40,221 bases of DNA from assembly GCA_964609965.1 (NCBI GenBank), contig CAZSTS010000023.1, positions 1 through 40,221 of the forward strand, given 5' to 3'. Below the pieces are notes generated by a model that had not been told where the DNA came from, did not search any database, and saw nothing but the letters and a program-made list of their open reading frames with translations. The DNA comes from JAHJDR01 sp964609965. Lineage in GTDB: Bacteria; UBA10199; JADGCS01. Positions within the stretch are counted from its first letter, which is position 1. Each line of letters opens with the position of its first letter. Shown here piece after piece: positions 31,941-40,198 of this stretch. The position numbers and the translations under genes were made by a program.

Positions 31941-33728
31941 TTAATCCCCAATAACCTTCAACCCTAATTCCAATAACTGGCCTGTATCAACAGGGCTTGG
32001 AGAATTGCACATGAGATCGGATGCCTTTTGCGTTTTTGGAAACGCAATCACATCGCGAATATTTGTAGAACCTGTGAGGAGCATAATCATTCTGTCTAAG
32101 CCAAAAGCGATTCCTCCATGAGGCGGAGGACCATATTGAAGCGCTTCGAGCAAGAAACCAAATTTTTGATCAGCCTTTTCTTTGGTAATACCCAAAAGCT
32201 TAAATACCTTAGACTGCATTTCTTCGGAATGAATACGAATAGAGCCGCCACCAATTTCATTGCCATTGAGAACAAGGTCATAGGCATTAGCGCGACACTT
32301 AACAGGATCGGTTTCGAGAAGTGGAATGTCTTCCGACTTGGGCGATGTAAAAGGATGGTGGATGGCCACATGACGTTTTTGTTCGGGATCATATTCGAAC
32401 ATGGGAAAATCAACGACCCAAACAAAATTAAAAAGATCTTGATCGATCAGGCCACGCTTGTTTCCTAAATGTTCACGAAGATGACCTAAGCTATCATTGA
32501 CGATCTTTGTTTTGCCAGCACCAAATAAAATCACATCTCCTATCTCAAGACCAAGTTGTTTGGTGAGTTTCTTTTTTTCTTCTTCGGAAAAGAACTTAGC
32601 AATGGGAGACTGCCAGCCATCTTCATGAATACGAATATAAGCCAGCCCTTTAGCCCCATAGACTTTAACGACCTTTTCCAAAGCATCAATTTGAGATCTT
32701 GGCATGTCGCCAGCGTTTTTGAGATTAATAGCTTTGATGCAAGACTCTTCACCAGCATTAGCTATCTCGTTAAAAACTTTAAACTTTGATTTTTTGAACA
32801 CGTCAGTCACTGCATTAAGCTCTAGTCCGAATCGCGTGTCAGGGGCATCAAGTCCATAGCGCTCCATGCACTCTTGATAGGTAAGACGATTAAAAGGTGT
32901 TTTAGGAGCAATGCCTTTTACCTCATACCAAACTTTGGCGATCATTCCTTCCATGATCTCAAAAAGAATTTCTTGAGTGACAAAAGACATCTCAATATCA
33001 ATTTGAGTAAACTCTGGTTGGCGATCAGCTCTTAAATCCTCGTCTCTAAAACATTTTACAATCTGAAAATAACGATCCAAACCACTGACCATGAGAAGCT
33101 GCTTAAAAAGTTGAGGAGATTGTGGCAAAGCGTAAAACTGTCCTTTTTGAACACGAGAAGGCACAAGATAGTCTCTAGCCCCTTCTGGAGTTGATTTTGT
33201 TAAAGTAGGAGTTTCGACTTCGAGAAAATCGTTTTCGGAAAGATAACTGCGAACAACTTGATTCACACAGGAGCGAAGAATAATATTGTTTTTTAGGCTG
33301 CTTCTTCTCAAATCAAGGTAACGGTACTTAAGACGAATTTCTTCGTTCACGTCTGTCTCGTCTTCAATCAGAAATGGTGGTGTTTTTGAACGACTAAAAA
33401 GCTCAAAATCAGTAACATCAACTTCGATCTCACCTGTTTTGAGATTGTAATTGGTCATGCCCTCTGGTCTGGGCTTAACTTTACCTTTAATACCAAGACA
33501 ATATTCTGATCGCAAGTGATGGCCGAGTTCATGAACACGAGGATCGACCTCAGGGTGAAAAACAACCTGAGTCAAACCATAGCGATCTCGCAAATCCACG
33601 AAAATAAGTCCCCCGTGATCTCGCCTGGTATCCACCCAACCATAGAGAACAACTTCATTGCCAATATCTTCTGTAGCAAGCTCATTTAAGTAATGGGTTC
33701 TTTTGTTTTCTTCTAAAAAACTGGTCAT
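31941..33728 (-). CDS. aspS: Aspartyl-tRNA synthetase (bacterial type)
   Basis: AspRS charges tRNA-Asp. The 595-residue protein has the N-terminal OB-fold anticodon-binding domain (VVLYGWVDTRRDHGGLIFVD), class II motif 2 (FRDEDLRADRQPEFTQID), a bacterial GAD insertion domain in the middle and the C-terminal motif 3 region (GGIAFGLDRMIMLLTG). GGGSIRIHSEEMQSKVF is the characteristic late catalytic block. Whether it also charges tRNA-Asn (non-discriminating) cannot be decided, since no gatCAB is in the window. It precedes the polyprenyl synthase gene's 3' end by 24 bp on the same strand. The start at 33728 has a weak AAAGGAAT site. Confidence 0.97.
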   Translation of the reverse strand: MTSFLEENKRTHYLNELATEDIGNEVVLYGWVDTRRDHGGLIFVDLRDRYGLTQVVFHPEVDPRVHELGHHLRSEYCLGIKGKVKPRPEGMTNYNLKTGEIEVDVTDFELFSRSKTPPFLIEDETDVNEEIRLKYRYLDLRRSSLKNNIILRSCVNQVVRSYLSENDFLEVETPTLTKSTPEGARDYLVPSRVQKGQFYALPQSPQLFKQLLMVSGLDRYFQIVKCFRDEDLRADRQPEFTQIDIEMSFVTQEILFEIMEGMIAKVWYEVKGIAPKTPFNRLTYQECMERYGLDAPDTRFGLELNAVTDVFKKSKFKVFNEIANAGEESCIKAINLKNAGDMPRSQIDALEKVVKVYGAKGLAYIRIHEDGWQSPIAKFFSEEEKKKLTKQLGLEIGDVILFGAGKTKIVNDSLGHLREHLGNKRGLIDQDLFNFVWVVDFPMFEYDPEQKRHVAIHHPFTSPKSEDIPLLETDPVKCRANAYDLVLNGNEIGGGSIRIHSEEMQSKVFKLLGITKEKADQKFGFLLEALQYGPPPHGGIAFGLDRMIMLLTGSTNIRDVIAFPKTQKASDLMCNSPSPVDTGQLLELGLKVIGD

Positions 33729-33752
33729 GATTATTCCTTTGAATATAAAAAA

Positions 33753-34766
33753 CTATATTTTTCTATCGATCACATAATCGGCGAGGGATAAAAGCATATC
33801 TTTTTCTAGCGAAGCTTTAAAAGGTGACAAACTCTCTTTTGCCCGCATAATGTAATCTTGAGCTAGCTCCAACGTGTCTTTGAATCCATCGTATTTCATA
33901 ATAATTTGTCTGACCTGGCTAAAAGTAGCGTGATCAACTGATTCTGCTAACACAGCATTCTTGAGAACCTGAACTTCTTCTGGTGTTGCCCGTTTGAGTG
34001 ATAATATGAGAGGAAGAGTGAGTTTGCCCTCTCTTAAGTCAACGCCTTCTGCCTTTCCAAAAACATCTTCAGATGAAGTATAATCTAAAACATCATCGGC
34101 AAGTTGAAAAACCATTCCTAAATTAAAACCATAATCCTTCAAAGCCTTTTCAAAATAATCAGAAACACCGCCTAAAATGCCTCCAATTTGGCAGGCAGCA
34201 GAAAAAAGATACGCTGTTTTGCTTTCGATAATTTTGAGATAGTCTTCTTGCGACGTGTTGATATCGGAACTTTTGAGAATTTCAAAAACCTCTCCCTCAG
34301 TTGTGATTGTAGTGCAATCAGCCATTACCTTCAGGATTTTGAGATCTCCATGTTCAATAAGCATTTGAGAAGCACGGCTATAAAAAAAATCGCCAACAAG
34401 AACACTAACGTGATTACCCCACTTAGCATTTGCAGAAGTTTTACCTCGTCTGACTTTTGCATTATCAATGACATCATCGTGCAAAAGACTTGCAGTGTGA
34501 ATAAACTCTACACAGGCTCCTAAAGTTGAAGCCTTTTTCCCACTAAAACCAGCCATTTTGGCACAGACAACTGTCAATGTGGGACGCAACCTTTTGCCCC
34601 CATTGTTAAGAATATATTCGGCAACAGTGCGCACAAAAGGGACTTCTGAATCAATGAGTTCATGCAAAGTCGCTTCGAGTTCGGCTATTTCGCTCTGAAC
34701 AGGGATAAGAATCTCTTTAATAGAATTTGAGATAAGAGACTGTCTTTTTAAGGCTAATTCTGTCAT
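33753..34766 (-). CDS. Trans-polyprenyl diphosphate synthase (IspB/HepT-like)
   Basis: This 337-residue trans-prenyltransferase makes long-chain prenyl diphosphates, probably the side chain of the respiratory quinone. The first Asp-rich motif is LLHDDVIDNAKVRRG (DDVID at 97-101) and the second is FQLADDVLDYT (DDVLD at 224-228). GGKRLRP (56-62) and the GKAEGVDLREGKLTLPLI segment are standard. Chain length (C35-C50) cannot be read from sequence. The Shine-Dalgarno AGAGG lies inside the heptamer array upstream (34775-34816). Confidence 0.92.
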   Translation of the reverse strand: MTELALKRQSLISNSIKEILIPVQSEIAELEATLHELIDSEVPFVRTVAEYILNNGGKRLRPTLTVVCAKMAGFSGKKASTLGACVEFIHTASLLHDDVIDNAKVRRGKTSANAKWGNHVSVLVGDFFYSRASQMLIEHGDLKILKVMADCTTITTEGEVFEILKSSDINTSQEDYLKIIESKTAYLFSAACQIGGILGGVSDYFEKALKDYGFNLGMVFQLADDVLDYTSSEDVFGKAEGVDLREGKLTLPLILSLKRATPEEVQVLKNAVLAESVDHATFSQVRQIIMKYDGFKDTLELAQDYIMRAKESLSPFKASLEKDMLLSLADYVIDRKI

Positions 34767-34774
34767 ATTTTTTT

Positions 34775-34816
34775 ACCTCTGACATCTAGCATCCAGCATC
34801 TGAAAGCTGAAAGCTT
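34775..34816. repeat. Heptamer array upstream of the polyprenyl synthase gene
   Basis: Seven-base words run ACCTCTG, ACATCTA, GCATCCA, GCATCTG, AAAGCTG, AAAGCTT. The first word, read on the minus strand, supplies the AGAGG ribosome site of the polyprenyl synthase gene, 7-8 bp before its ATG. Confidence 0.75.
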
Positions 34817-34904
34817 TTCTACATTTATTTAGATATTCTTGTCAAAGCAATGCTATTTCGCTAAGTTAATCACAAATTCTGGTCCCTCTAATGACTCTTC
34901 TCTT

Positions 34905-34950
34905 GATCCCAATAACTAGAGACAAGCAACCAATGACCAGTGACCAAAAA
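34905..34950. repeat. Heptamer array at the start of the esterase gene
   Basis: Words GATCCCA, ATAACTA, GAGACAA, GCAACCA, ATGACCA, GTGACCA form an array overlapping the apparent 5' end of the esterase ORF. The ATGACCA/GTGACCA words resemble heptamers known from cyanobacteria. Confidence 0.7.
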
Positions 34951-34956
34951 ACAAAT

Positions 34957-35727
34957 ATGCACCATCACAATGCCCAAATAAATCCTATCTATCGAAAAGG
35001 CACTAATAATTCTGCCATTTTACTCATACATGGTTTTACAGGCACACCAGATTGCATGCGGTACATAGCTAATTATCTTAATAAACAAGGTTTTACTGTC
35101 TATGCCCCATTACTGGCCGGGCATGGTTCAACGCGCGAAAACTTGGCTCAAACAAAGTGGAAGGATTGGTACCAGACTGTCAAAAACGCTTATCAAGAAC
35201 TCCACGAAGATCATCCAAAGGTTTTTGTCACAGGACTCTCTTTGGGTGGGGTTCTCACTCTTAAATTAGCTCAAGACTTTCCACAAACCATCGATGCGAT
35301 AGCGTGTTTGGCGACGCCTGTCTTTTTGAGCAAAATGGTTCACGCAACTCTCCCCGTAATTATGAATTCACCTATGCGTTTTCTCTATAAATACCAAAGA
35401 AAGGCAGACTCTGATGCCAAGGACCCTATTGCTCGTAAAAATTATTGGAATATAAAAGACATGCCTCTTACATGCATCAGCAGTCTCACTAAATTACAAA
35501 AAGTTGCCCGTCGGAACATGTCAAAGGTGCTCTGCCCTACTTTGATCATGCATTCTCGTTATGATTCTACAGCGCCTTACGAAAGCATGAACTACATTGC
35601 TAAAAATGTAAGCTCCTCAGTTACCGAAATGGTCACGCTCGAAAACTCATTTCACTTAATCACGATTGATTATGAAAAAGATCTAGTGGGACGGAAAGTG
35701 GGAAAATTTTTTCAACGATTCATTTAA
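34957..35727 (+). CDS. Alpha/beta-hydrolase, carboxylesterase Est30-like
   Basis: The open frame extends to 34891, but the first 22 codons lie in the heptamer array. I choose ATG 34957 (256 residues, MHHHNAQINPIYRKG). The oxyanion segment LLIHGFTGTPDCMRY (23-37), nucleophile elbow VTGLSLGG (Ser95), acid in MHSRYDSTAPYES and histidine in ENSFHLITID form a complete catalytic triad. This matches the monoacylglycerol lipase/Est30 group, cytoplasmic esterases of short to medium chains. The true substrate is unknown. No Shine-Dalgarno is visible at any of the candidate starts. The next gene starts 12 bp after its stop, so the two form an operon. Confidence 0.85.
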   Translation: MHHHNAQINPIYRKGTNNSAILLIHGFTGTPDCMRYIANYLNKQGFTVYAPLLAGHGSTRENLAQTKWKDWYQTVKNAYQELHEDHPKVFVTGLSLGGVLTLKLAQDFPQTIDAIACLATPVFLSKMVHATLPVIMNSPMRFLYKYQRKADSDAKDPIARKNYWNIKDMPLTCISSLTKLQKVARRNMSKVLCPTLIMHSRYDSTAPYESMNYIAKNVSSSVTEMVTLENSFHLITIDYEKDLVGRKVGKFFQRFI

Positions 35728-35739
35728 CACGAGATACCT

Positions 35740-36207
35740 ATGAAAAAAGAATTCATGGAAGAAGCTATTGAACTCGCACTCGACAACGTAAAAACAAACA
35801 CTGGCGGCCCTTTTGGAGCTGTGATTGTGAAAGACGACAAGGTGATTGGGAAAGGTGCGAACTCAGTAACGGGAACATGTGACCCAACAGCTCATGCAGA
35901 AATCCTTGCGATTAAAGAAGCGTGCCAGCATCTAAACGACTTTAAATTAACGGGGTGTGAAATTTATACAAGCTGCGAGCCCTGCCCCATGTGCTTAGCA
36001 GCTCTTTATTGGGCTAGGATCGACAAAATCTATTACGCGTGCACTCAAGATGATGCCGCAAAAGTGTGCATGGATGACTCTACTTTCTACAAAGAACTTT
36101 CTTTGCCAAAAGAAAAACGCCAACTCCCTATGGAGCAACTGCTTCGTGAAGAAGCACAGGCTGTCTTTGAGGCGTGGGAGAAGTCTGAGGAGAAAGTGGA
36201 GTATTAG
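35740..36207 (+). CDS. Nucleoside/guanine deaminase (GuaD-like)
   Basis: The 155-residue zinc deaminase has HAE at 52-54 (Zn ligand His52, proton shuttle Glu54) and EPCPMC at 80-85 (Zn ligands Cys82 and Cys85), the CDA-fold signature. The N-terminus (EEAIELALDNVKTNTGGPFG) and the C-terminal part (LSLPKEKRQLPMEQLLREEA) fit Bacillus GuaD-like guanine deaminases better than TadA. It would convert guanine to xanthine in the cytoplasm. The start has a modest ACGAGA site. It is followed by an octamer array. Confidence 0.85.
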   Translation: MKKEFMEEAIELALDNVKTNTGGPFGAVIVKDDKVIGKGANSVTGTCDPTAHAEILAIKEACQHLNDFKLTGCEIYTSCEPCPMCLAALYWARIDKIYYACTQDDAAKVCMDDSTFYKELSLPKEKRQLPMEQLLREEAQAVFEAWEKSEEKVEY

Positions 36208-36210
36208 TAT

Positions 36211-36288
36211 GCGAGCATTTGAGCATGCGAAAATGCGATCATGCAGTCGAATGTTCGAATGTTCGAATGTTCGATTGAATGCTCAATC
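36211..36288. repeat. Octamer array (ATGTTCGA words)
   Basis: Eight-base words run GCGAGCAT, TTGAGCAT, GCGAAAAT, GCGATCAT, GCAGTCGA, then ATGTTCGA three times without change, then TTGAATGC. It begins 3 bp past the deaminase stop codon and ends at a REP-type repeat. Confidence 0.75.
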
Positions 36289-36344
36289 AAAAGGTGAGCC
36301 TCTATTTATCCTGAGCGAGTGTAGCGAGTCGAAGGGCTTTCGCC
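36286..36344. repeat. REP-type repeat R1 (CCTGAGCGAGTGTAGCGAGT family)
   Basis: The segment ATCAAAAGGTGAGCCTCTAT, TTATCCTGAGCGAGTGTAGC, GAGTCGAAGGGCTTTCGCC is a near copy of 37511-37568 in the same orientation. The core is an imperfect palindrome. The two copies bracket the gene at 36442-37320. The rest of this gap holds a weak hairpin with T-run (AAAAGGTGACCGTCACTTTT, about 36416-36435) that may end transcripts from both sides. Confidence 0.7.
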
Positions 36345-36441
36345 AAAAAAGGTACACCCACTTCTGGCGCTAAGCCTTTATTTCTAGCAAATAAGCTCTT
36401 TCTTGGGATCAAAAGGAAAAGGTGACCGTCACTTTTTCAAT

Positions 36442-37320
36442 TTAGTTTATTCTAGGCAACTGATCAACAATCCCAGGTAAATCTTCAGCTAAAAGTTGCT
36501 CTGTATTAAGAGCAATCACAGGAAGTTGAGCCCTACAAAAATACTTTCCAAAAAATTCAGATTCAAATTCAACTTCATGAAGTGTCTCATCAGCAAAATC
36601 AAAGAGTACATCAGCATGAATACTTGGGTGGCTACCATCATAACCTATATATAAATAAAAACCAGATCCATCACGTTTTAAAGAAACACCTGATTCCTTT
36701 CTGGTCCAAACAGCATCTTCCAAGACAAACATATCAATTATATTAACATTAGTAATCCTACCAAGATGCTCTTTTGTTTTATAAAGAACAACCATATCAT
36801 GGCCTCTGCGTGTAAATCTAAGACACTTGAAATCGTTAGGGCCAAGCGCATCTAACATCAAAGAACCCACTGGATAAACTGAACCCGTACTCGTTAACAA
36901 GCGGTCTGCTACAGCAGCAGCAGCCTCTTCTGTTAAGGCTTGTAATGAGACATCCTGCATAGAGCTACGTGTGGAACCTACACTCAAAACATCAGCACTA
37001 GGTTCTGATATGTGAACACGTTCACAGCTTCGCGAAAGTAAATGCTGCCCAGTTCGAAAAACAGCCCACCTATCTCTCTCGCCCATACTACCTAAAAGCC
37101 TTATATCTTGAGGATTATCTCTATCGACCAAGAAACCTTCAGGAAATCCATCACTGCGGTCTGCTAAACTTCCTTCTTGTGCTTTAGGTTTTCCATAGAT
37201 TAAATCTGTGTTACCAATTTGATGAAATTGGAGATGCTCGACTTCAACTGGCCTGATAGATAAGCCAGAACAAGGCCTTATTAATGCGCCTGAAAGGTCG
37301 ACGTTAATAGTACTACCCAT
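36442..37320 (-). CDS. Unrecognised soluble protein, 292 residues
   Basis: I do not recognise the family. There is no signal peptide or membrane helix. The N-terminus is MGSTINVDLSGALIRPCSGL. The middle (DRLLTSTGSVYPVGSLMLDA) and the C-terminal half look beta-rich (DMVVLYKTKEHLGRITNVNI, FYLYIGYDGSHPSIHADVLF). GGGAG precedes the ATG at 37320 at good spacing. The gene stands alone, bracketed by direct repeats R1 and R2. An AT-rich stretch at about 37380-37500 is a likely promoter region. It may be of the same class as the other unknown cytosolic proteins in this window. Confidence 0.7.
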   Translation of the reverse strand: MGSTINVDLSGALIRPCSGLSIRPVEVEHLQFHQIGNTDLIYGKPKAQEGSLADRSDGFPEGFLVDRDNPQDIRLLGSMGERDRWAVFRTGQHLLSRSCERVHISEPSADVLSVGSTRSSMQDVSLQALTEEAAAAVADRLLTSTGSVYPVGSLMLDALGPNDFKCLRFTRRGHDMVVLYKTKEHLGRITNVNIIDMFVLEDAVWTRKESGVSLKRDGSGFYLYIGYDGSHPSIHADVLFDFADETLHEVEFESEFFGKYFCRAQLPVIALNTEQLLAEDLPGIVDQLPRIN

Positions 37321-37510
37321 ATATACTCCCTGACATGATTATTCCTAATTAGCTCTGAATGTATCGTATCAACCCCGTAAAAGTTGCTAATAAATTAAAA
37401 TAATGTGTACTAGAGTAGCTTGATATACAGATAATATATACAGCTAGTAAATATATAATATATTATATTCTTTTTTCTGTGTACATTTTATAATAATATC
37501 AACGGGATAG

Positions 37511-37568
37511 ATCAAAAGGTGCCTCTACCTGTCCTGAGCGAGTGTAGCGAGTCGAAGGACTTTTGCCG
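37511..37568. repeat. REP-type repeat R2, direct copy of R1
   Basis: ATCAAAAGGTGCCTCTACCT, then GTCCTGAGCGAGTGTAGCGA and GTCGAAGGACTTTTGCC, is a close copy of R1 over about 58 bp. GTCCT...AGGAC gives this copy a longer terminal stem than R1. Confidence 0.75.
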
Positions 37569-37586
37569 ATATGAAATCTTTAGGCC

Positions 37587-37655
37587 GTAGGGGCGTCCCT
37601 TGTGGGCGCCCGTAAATATAAAAAACATTCGGGTAGGCACAAGACCTACCCCTAC
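37587..37655. repeat. REPIN-like palindromic element, copy B
   Basis: The arms are identical to copy A (23561-23620) apart from one base in the second hairpin. The spacer between the two hairpins differs in sequence and is nine bases longer. Confidence 0.8.
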
Positions 37656-37682
37656 GAATATAATTTAATCCCATGAATTCTT

Positions 37683-37759
37683 CCTGGGATTAAAATCCCA
37701 GGCTTTATCATTTCGTCCTTATAGGACGACAGGGTATAGCCAGAGACTTTAGTCTCTGG
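37683..37759. repeat. Cluster of three perfect hairpins (REP-like)
   Basis: CCTGGGAT-TAAA-ATCCCAGG (37683-37702), CGTCCT-TAT-AGGACG (37714-37728) and CCAGAGAC-TTTA-GTCTCTGG (37740-37759) follow one another, with about 11 bp between them. They look like REP elements of a different family from R1/R2. Confidence 0.75.
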
Positions 37760-37767
37760 AAGAAAAG

Positions 37768-37800
37768 ACTGGATCCCTGCCTCCACAGGGATGACAAGCT
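37768..37800. repeat. GGATCCCTG / CAGGGATGACA repeat, short copy
   Basis: ACTGGATCCCTG, six different bases and CAGGGATGACAAGCT form a hairpin (ATCCCTG/CAGGGAT). The same outer sequences, with a longer insert, occur at 38979-39043. This is the widespread ATTCCCG/CGGGAAT-type REP family with changed bases. Confidence 0.7.
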
Positions 37801-37904
37801 AATCCTTCCCCCTCATCAACTGGACACATTTGTGTCCGAAAACACCTCCCAACGAGCAACATATTTTGTAATCCCACGATGATACAAGTAAATAGAGTAA
37901 TATT

Positions 37905-38945
37905 ATGACATTTAGTGTTCTTCAAATGCCCGGCTCTTATTCCCTCGCCCCTATTCCTATGACAAGTCTTATTGAAGGCCCATTGAATACTGAAAACCTT
38001 CTTCATTCTTTTGGAAGCAATCCTGAAACTGGAGCACAACATTTTCCAGAATGGCTGGAAAGAGATTGTAATGATTTTGTAAGATCAACTCCTTTTTGTG
38101 ACTTCAATGACCCTGCTGTTCCCTATCGCCTAGCAAACGTGATACTTGGTCACGCCATTGGAGACTATGCCCAACAAGAAAGAGATGACCCATCTCCTCT
38201 TCGTAATTTTGAAAAGCAAGGAGATGCATTTCCTTTTTACAATCAATCAGATTGGGAAAGCGCTGTACACCAAAGAGGCCTTCCTGGATTTAGCGCTGTG
38301 ACCTTTGAAAATAAAAATGGAGGAAACCTTACGATTTCCCGACCAGATCCCAACATGATCCATGTTTCAACAGAGCAAGGCGGAGCAACCATTCAAGCTA
38401 TCCAAACAACTCACCTAACTAAAGCAGGCATTCAGCGTACGATTTATGATTTTCAGTATACTAACATACCACAAGATTTATCAGGCGTTTTAGATATTCC
38501 TGAAACAACAGACCCTGTAAATGTATTACTAAGACTTGCTGCTCTTATTTACACTCAAGCAACAATTGAACCAGCACTCCTACAAGGGCTTCTCATTAAA
38601 ACCAAACAGGGTTGGGTCGAACTTGAACTTCATGGAAATGAATTTAGAATACCTGAAGGCTATGAAGTAGATTTACAAAATGAACCAAACGACCAAATAC
38701 TCATAAAATCTAAGGCAACACAAGAAGACAATCCTAAACAACCCATAGCCCAAATTAGTTGTAGATGGCCTTCACACTTCGTTTTTACACGCATCCGTCT
38801 GACCAGCCAAAAACCTCAAGGCCCCATGCCATTATCTCAAGATTTATTGGCTTTTTGGAATAAATCAATACCGCAGGGTGAGAGAATGGATGCAGATATG
38901 CATGCCCGCTTTGCAAAAATACTTGCTGACGCAAAAAAACCCTAA
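37905..38945 (+). CDS. Unrecognised soluble protein, 346 residues
   Basis: I do not recognise the family. There is no signal peptide. The N-terminus MTFSVLQMPGSYSLAPIPMT is followed by a helical part (VPYRLANVILGHAIGDYAQQ) and a beta-rich centre (GFSAVTFENKNGGNLTISRP, IHVSTEQGGATIQAIQ), then a mixed C-terminal half with RLAALIYTQATIEPALLQGL. The ribosome site is weak (GAGTAATATT). It is bracketed by two direct copies of the GGATCCCTG repeat. Style and length resemble the unknown gene at 36442, but I see no clear sequence match between them. Confidence 0.7.
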   Translation: MTFSVLQMPGSYSLAPIPMTSLIEGPLNTENLLHSFGSNPETGAQHFPEWLERDCNDFVRSTPFCDFNDPAVPYRLANVILGHAIGDYAQQERDDPSPLRNFEKQGDAFPFYNQSDWESAVHQRGLPGFSAVTFENKNGGNLTISRPDPNMIHVSTEQGGATIQAIQTTHLTKAGIQRTIYDFQYTNIPQDLSGVLDIPETTDPVNVLLRLAALIYTQATIEPALLQGLLIKTKQGWVELELHGNEFRIPEGYEVDLQNEPNDQILIKSKATQEDNPKQPIAQISCRWPSHFVFTRIRLTSQKPQGPMPLSQDLLAFWNKSIPQGERMDADMHARFAKILADAKKP

Positions 38946-38978
38946 TTCACATAATTCATTACTAGATAAGCAGTTAAA

Positions 38979-39043
38979 ACTGGATCCCTGTCTGTCAGCC
39001 GAAGGACTGATCCGTCCTCTGGCGGACACAGGGATGACAAGCT
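38979..39043. repeat. GGATCCCTG repeat, long copy
   Basis: ACTGGATCCCTGTCTGTCAG leads into a second internal palindrome (GGACTGATCCGTCC) and the end CACAGGGATGACAAGCT. The outer 27 bases equal those of the copy at 37768-37800. Confidence 0.7.
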
Positions 39044-39115
39044 TGATCTTCATATCCCTAATAACCAAAATCTAAGCCTGTACTTTCGTTAATAAAACAC
39101 GTTAAAAGAAATCAC

Positions 39116-40198
39116 ATGAAGGACATTTCACATAACATCAACCAACTTGGTTTTAATAAATGGTTTCAGGACCATGTTGATCCTATGCACTTAGAGGGGC
39201 TTGAGATAGCACGAGTGACTACTGTTCATAAAGGCAGCTATACAATTAACAATGGTGAGCATACTGTGAGTGCAGAGTTAATAGGAAAAATGATGTACAA
39301 TGCAGCTTCTCCGCTTGATTACCCTGCTGTTGGTGACTGGGTGTATGCAAATCTTTATGATGACAATACCTTTTCAATAATTCACGAAATCTTACCGCGA
39401 AAAACCCTGCTAAAAAGAAAAACACCAGGAAAGAAAGTAGATTTCCAGTTAATTGCCGCCAATATTGATGTTGCATTTATCGTTCAATCTCTAGACGAAA
39501 ACTTTAATCTTAGACGACTAGAACGCTACCTGGTCATGGTCAACGAAAGCGATATTCAACCAATTGTACTGTTAAGTAAAAGTGACCTCCTCACTCCCGA
39601 AGAAGTTGAAGACAAAATCACAGAAATACGAAAAATCATGCCAGACATACATTTACAGCCTTTCAGTAATGAAAACGAATCCAGCCTGAAGGGCGTGGAA
39701 AATTTGCTAAAACCTGGCATAACGTATTGCCTATTAGGGTCTTCTGGTGTGGGCAAAACAACTCTCTTAAATAATCTTATCGGTAAAGACTTATTTAAAA
39801 CAAAAACCGTGAGTAAAAAGGAGAGCAAAGGCCGACACGCCACAACGCACAGGCAATTAATAAAGCTAGATTGCAAAGCCATCATGGTAGACACACCGGG
39901 GATGCGAGAACTTGGGAATTTTTCTGTGGAAACAGGGATTGATGAAACCTTTTCTGAAATAAGTGAACTGTCAATGAAATGTAAATTTAACGATTGTACA
40001 CATGTGAATGAAAAAGGCTGTGCCATTTTAAAAGCCGTAGAAGATGGTCAATTATCCGAGAAAAGATATCTCAATTACATAAAAATGAAAAAGGAATCTC
40101 TTTTCAATGAAATGTCATATTTTGAGAAAAGGAAAAAAGATAAACAGTTTGGAAAACTCTGTAAAAATGGAGAGCGTAAAATATTTTGTGTAAACTGA
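39116..40198 (+). CDS. rsgA: RsgA, circularly permuted ribosome-assembly GTPase
   Basis: RsgA (YjeQ) helps late 30S maturation with GTP hydrolysis. The 360-residue protein shows the permuted motif order: the NKxD-like G4 as LLSKSDLL (154-157), then the P-loop GSSGVGKT (208-215), G3 as DTPGMRELG and last a zinc-finger region CKFNDCTHVNEKGCAI. An N-terminal OB-fold precedes (ARVTTVHKGSYTI, AVGDWVYANL). The longer N-terminus with GFNKWFQDH is typical of the Bacteroides/Clostridium-like RsgA subgroup. The gene is complete and ends 23 bp before the window's edge. No strong ribosome site is visible. Confidence 0.95.
   Translation: MKDISHNINQLGFNKWFQDHVDPMHLEGLEIARVTTVHKGSYTINNGEHTVSAELIGKMMYNAASPLDYPAVGDWVYANLYDDNTFSIIHEILPRKTLLKRKTPGKKVDFQLIAANIDVAFIVQSLDENFNLRRLERYLVMVNESDIQPIVLLSKSDLLTPEEVEDKITEIRKIMPDIHLQPFSNENESSLKGVENLLKPGITYCLLGSSGVGKTTLLNNLIGKDLFKTKTVSKKESKGRHATTHRQLIKLDCKAIMVDTPGMRELGNFSVETGIDETFSEISELSMKCKFNDCTHVNEKGCAILKAVEDGQLSEKRYLNYIKMKKESLFNEMSYFEKRKKDKQFGKLCKNGERKIFCVN

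Larger units (their letters stand above)
37321..37904. other. Repeat-rich 584-bp intergenic region
   Basis: No gene was seen. From left to right it holds an AT-rich promoter-like stretch (37380-37500), REP repeat R2 (37511-37568), REPIN copy B (37587-37655), three strong hairpins in a row (37683-37759), a GGATCCCTG repeat (37768-37800) and a GGACACA-TT-TGTGTCC palindrome (37822-37837) 67 bp before the next start codon. Confidence 0.7.

Noticed and set aside
36050..36373. Plus-strand 107-residue ORF after the deaminase
   Set aside because: It overlaps the deaminase in another frame and then runs through the octamer array and REP repeat.
37749..38042. Minus-strand 97-residue ORF over the repeats before the 37905 gene
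   Set aside because: It is built from repeat DNA and the antisense of the 37905 gene, with no ribosome site.
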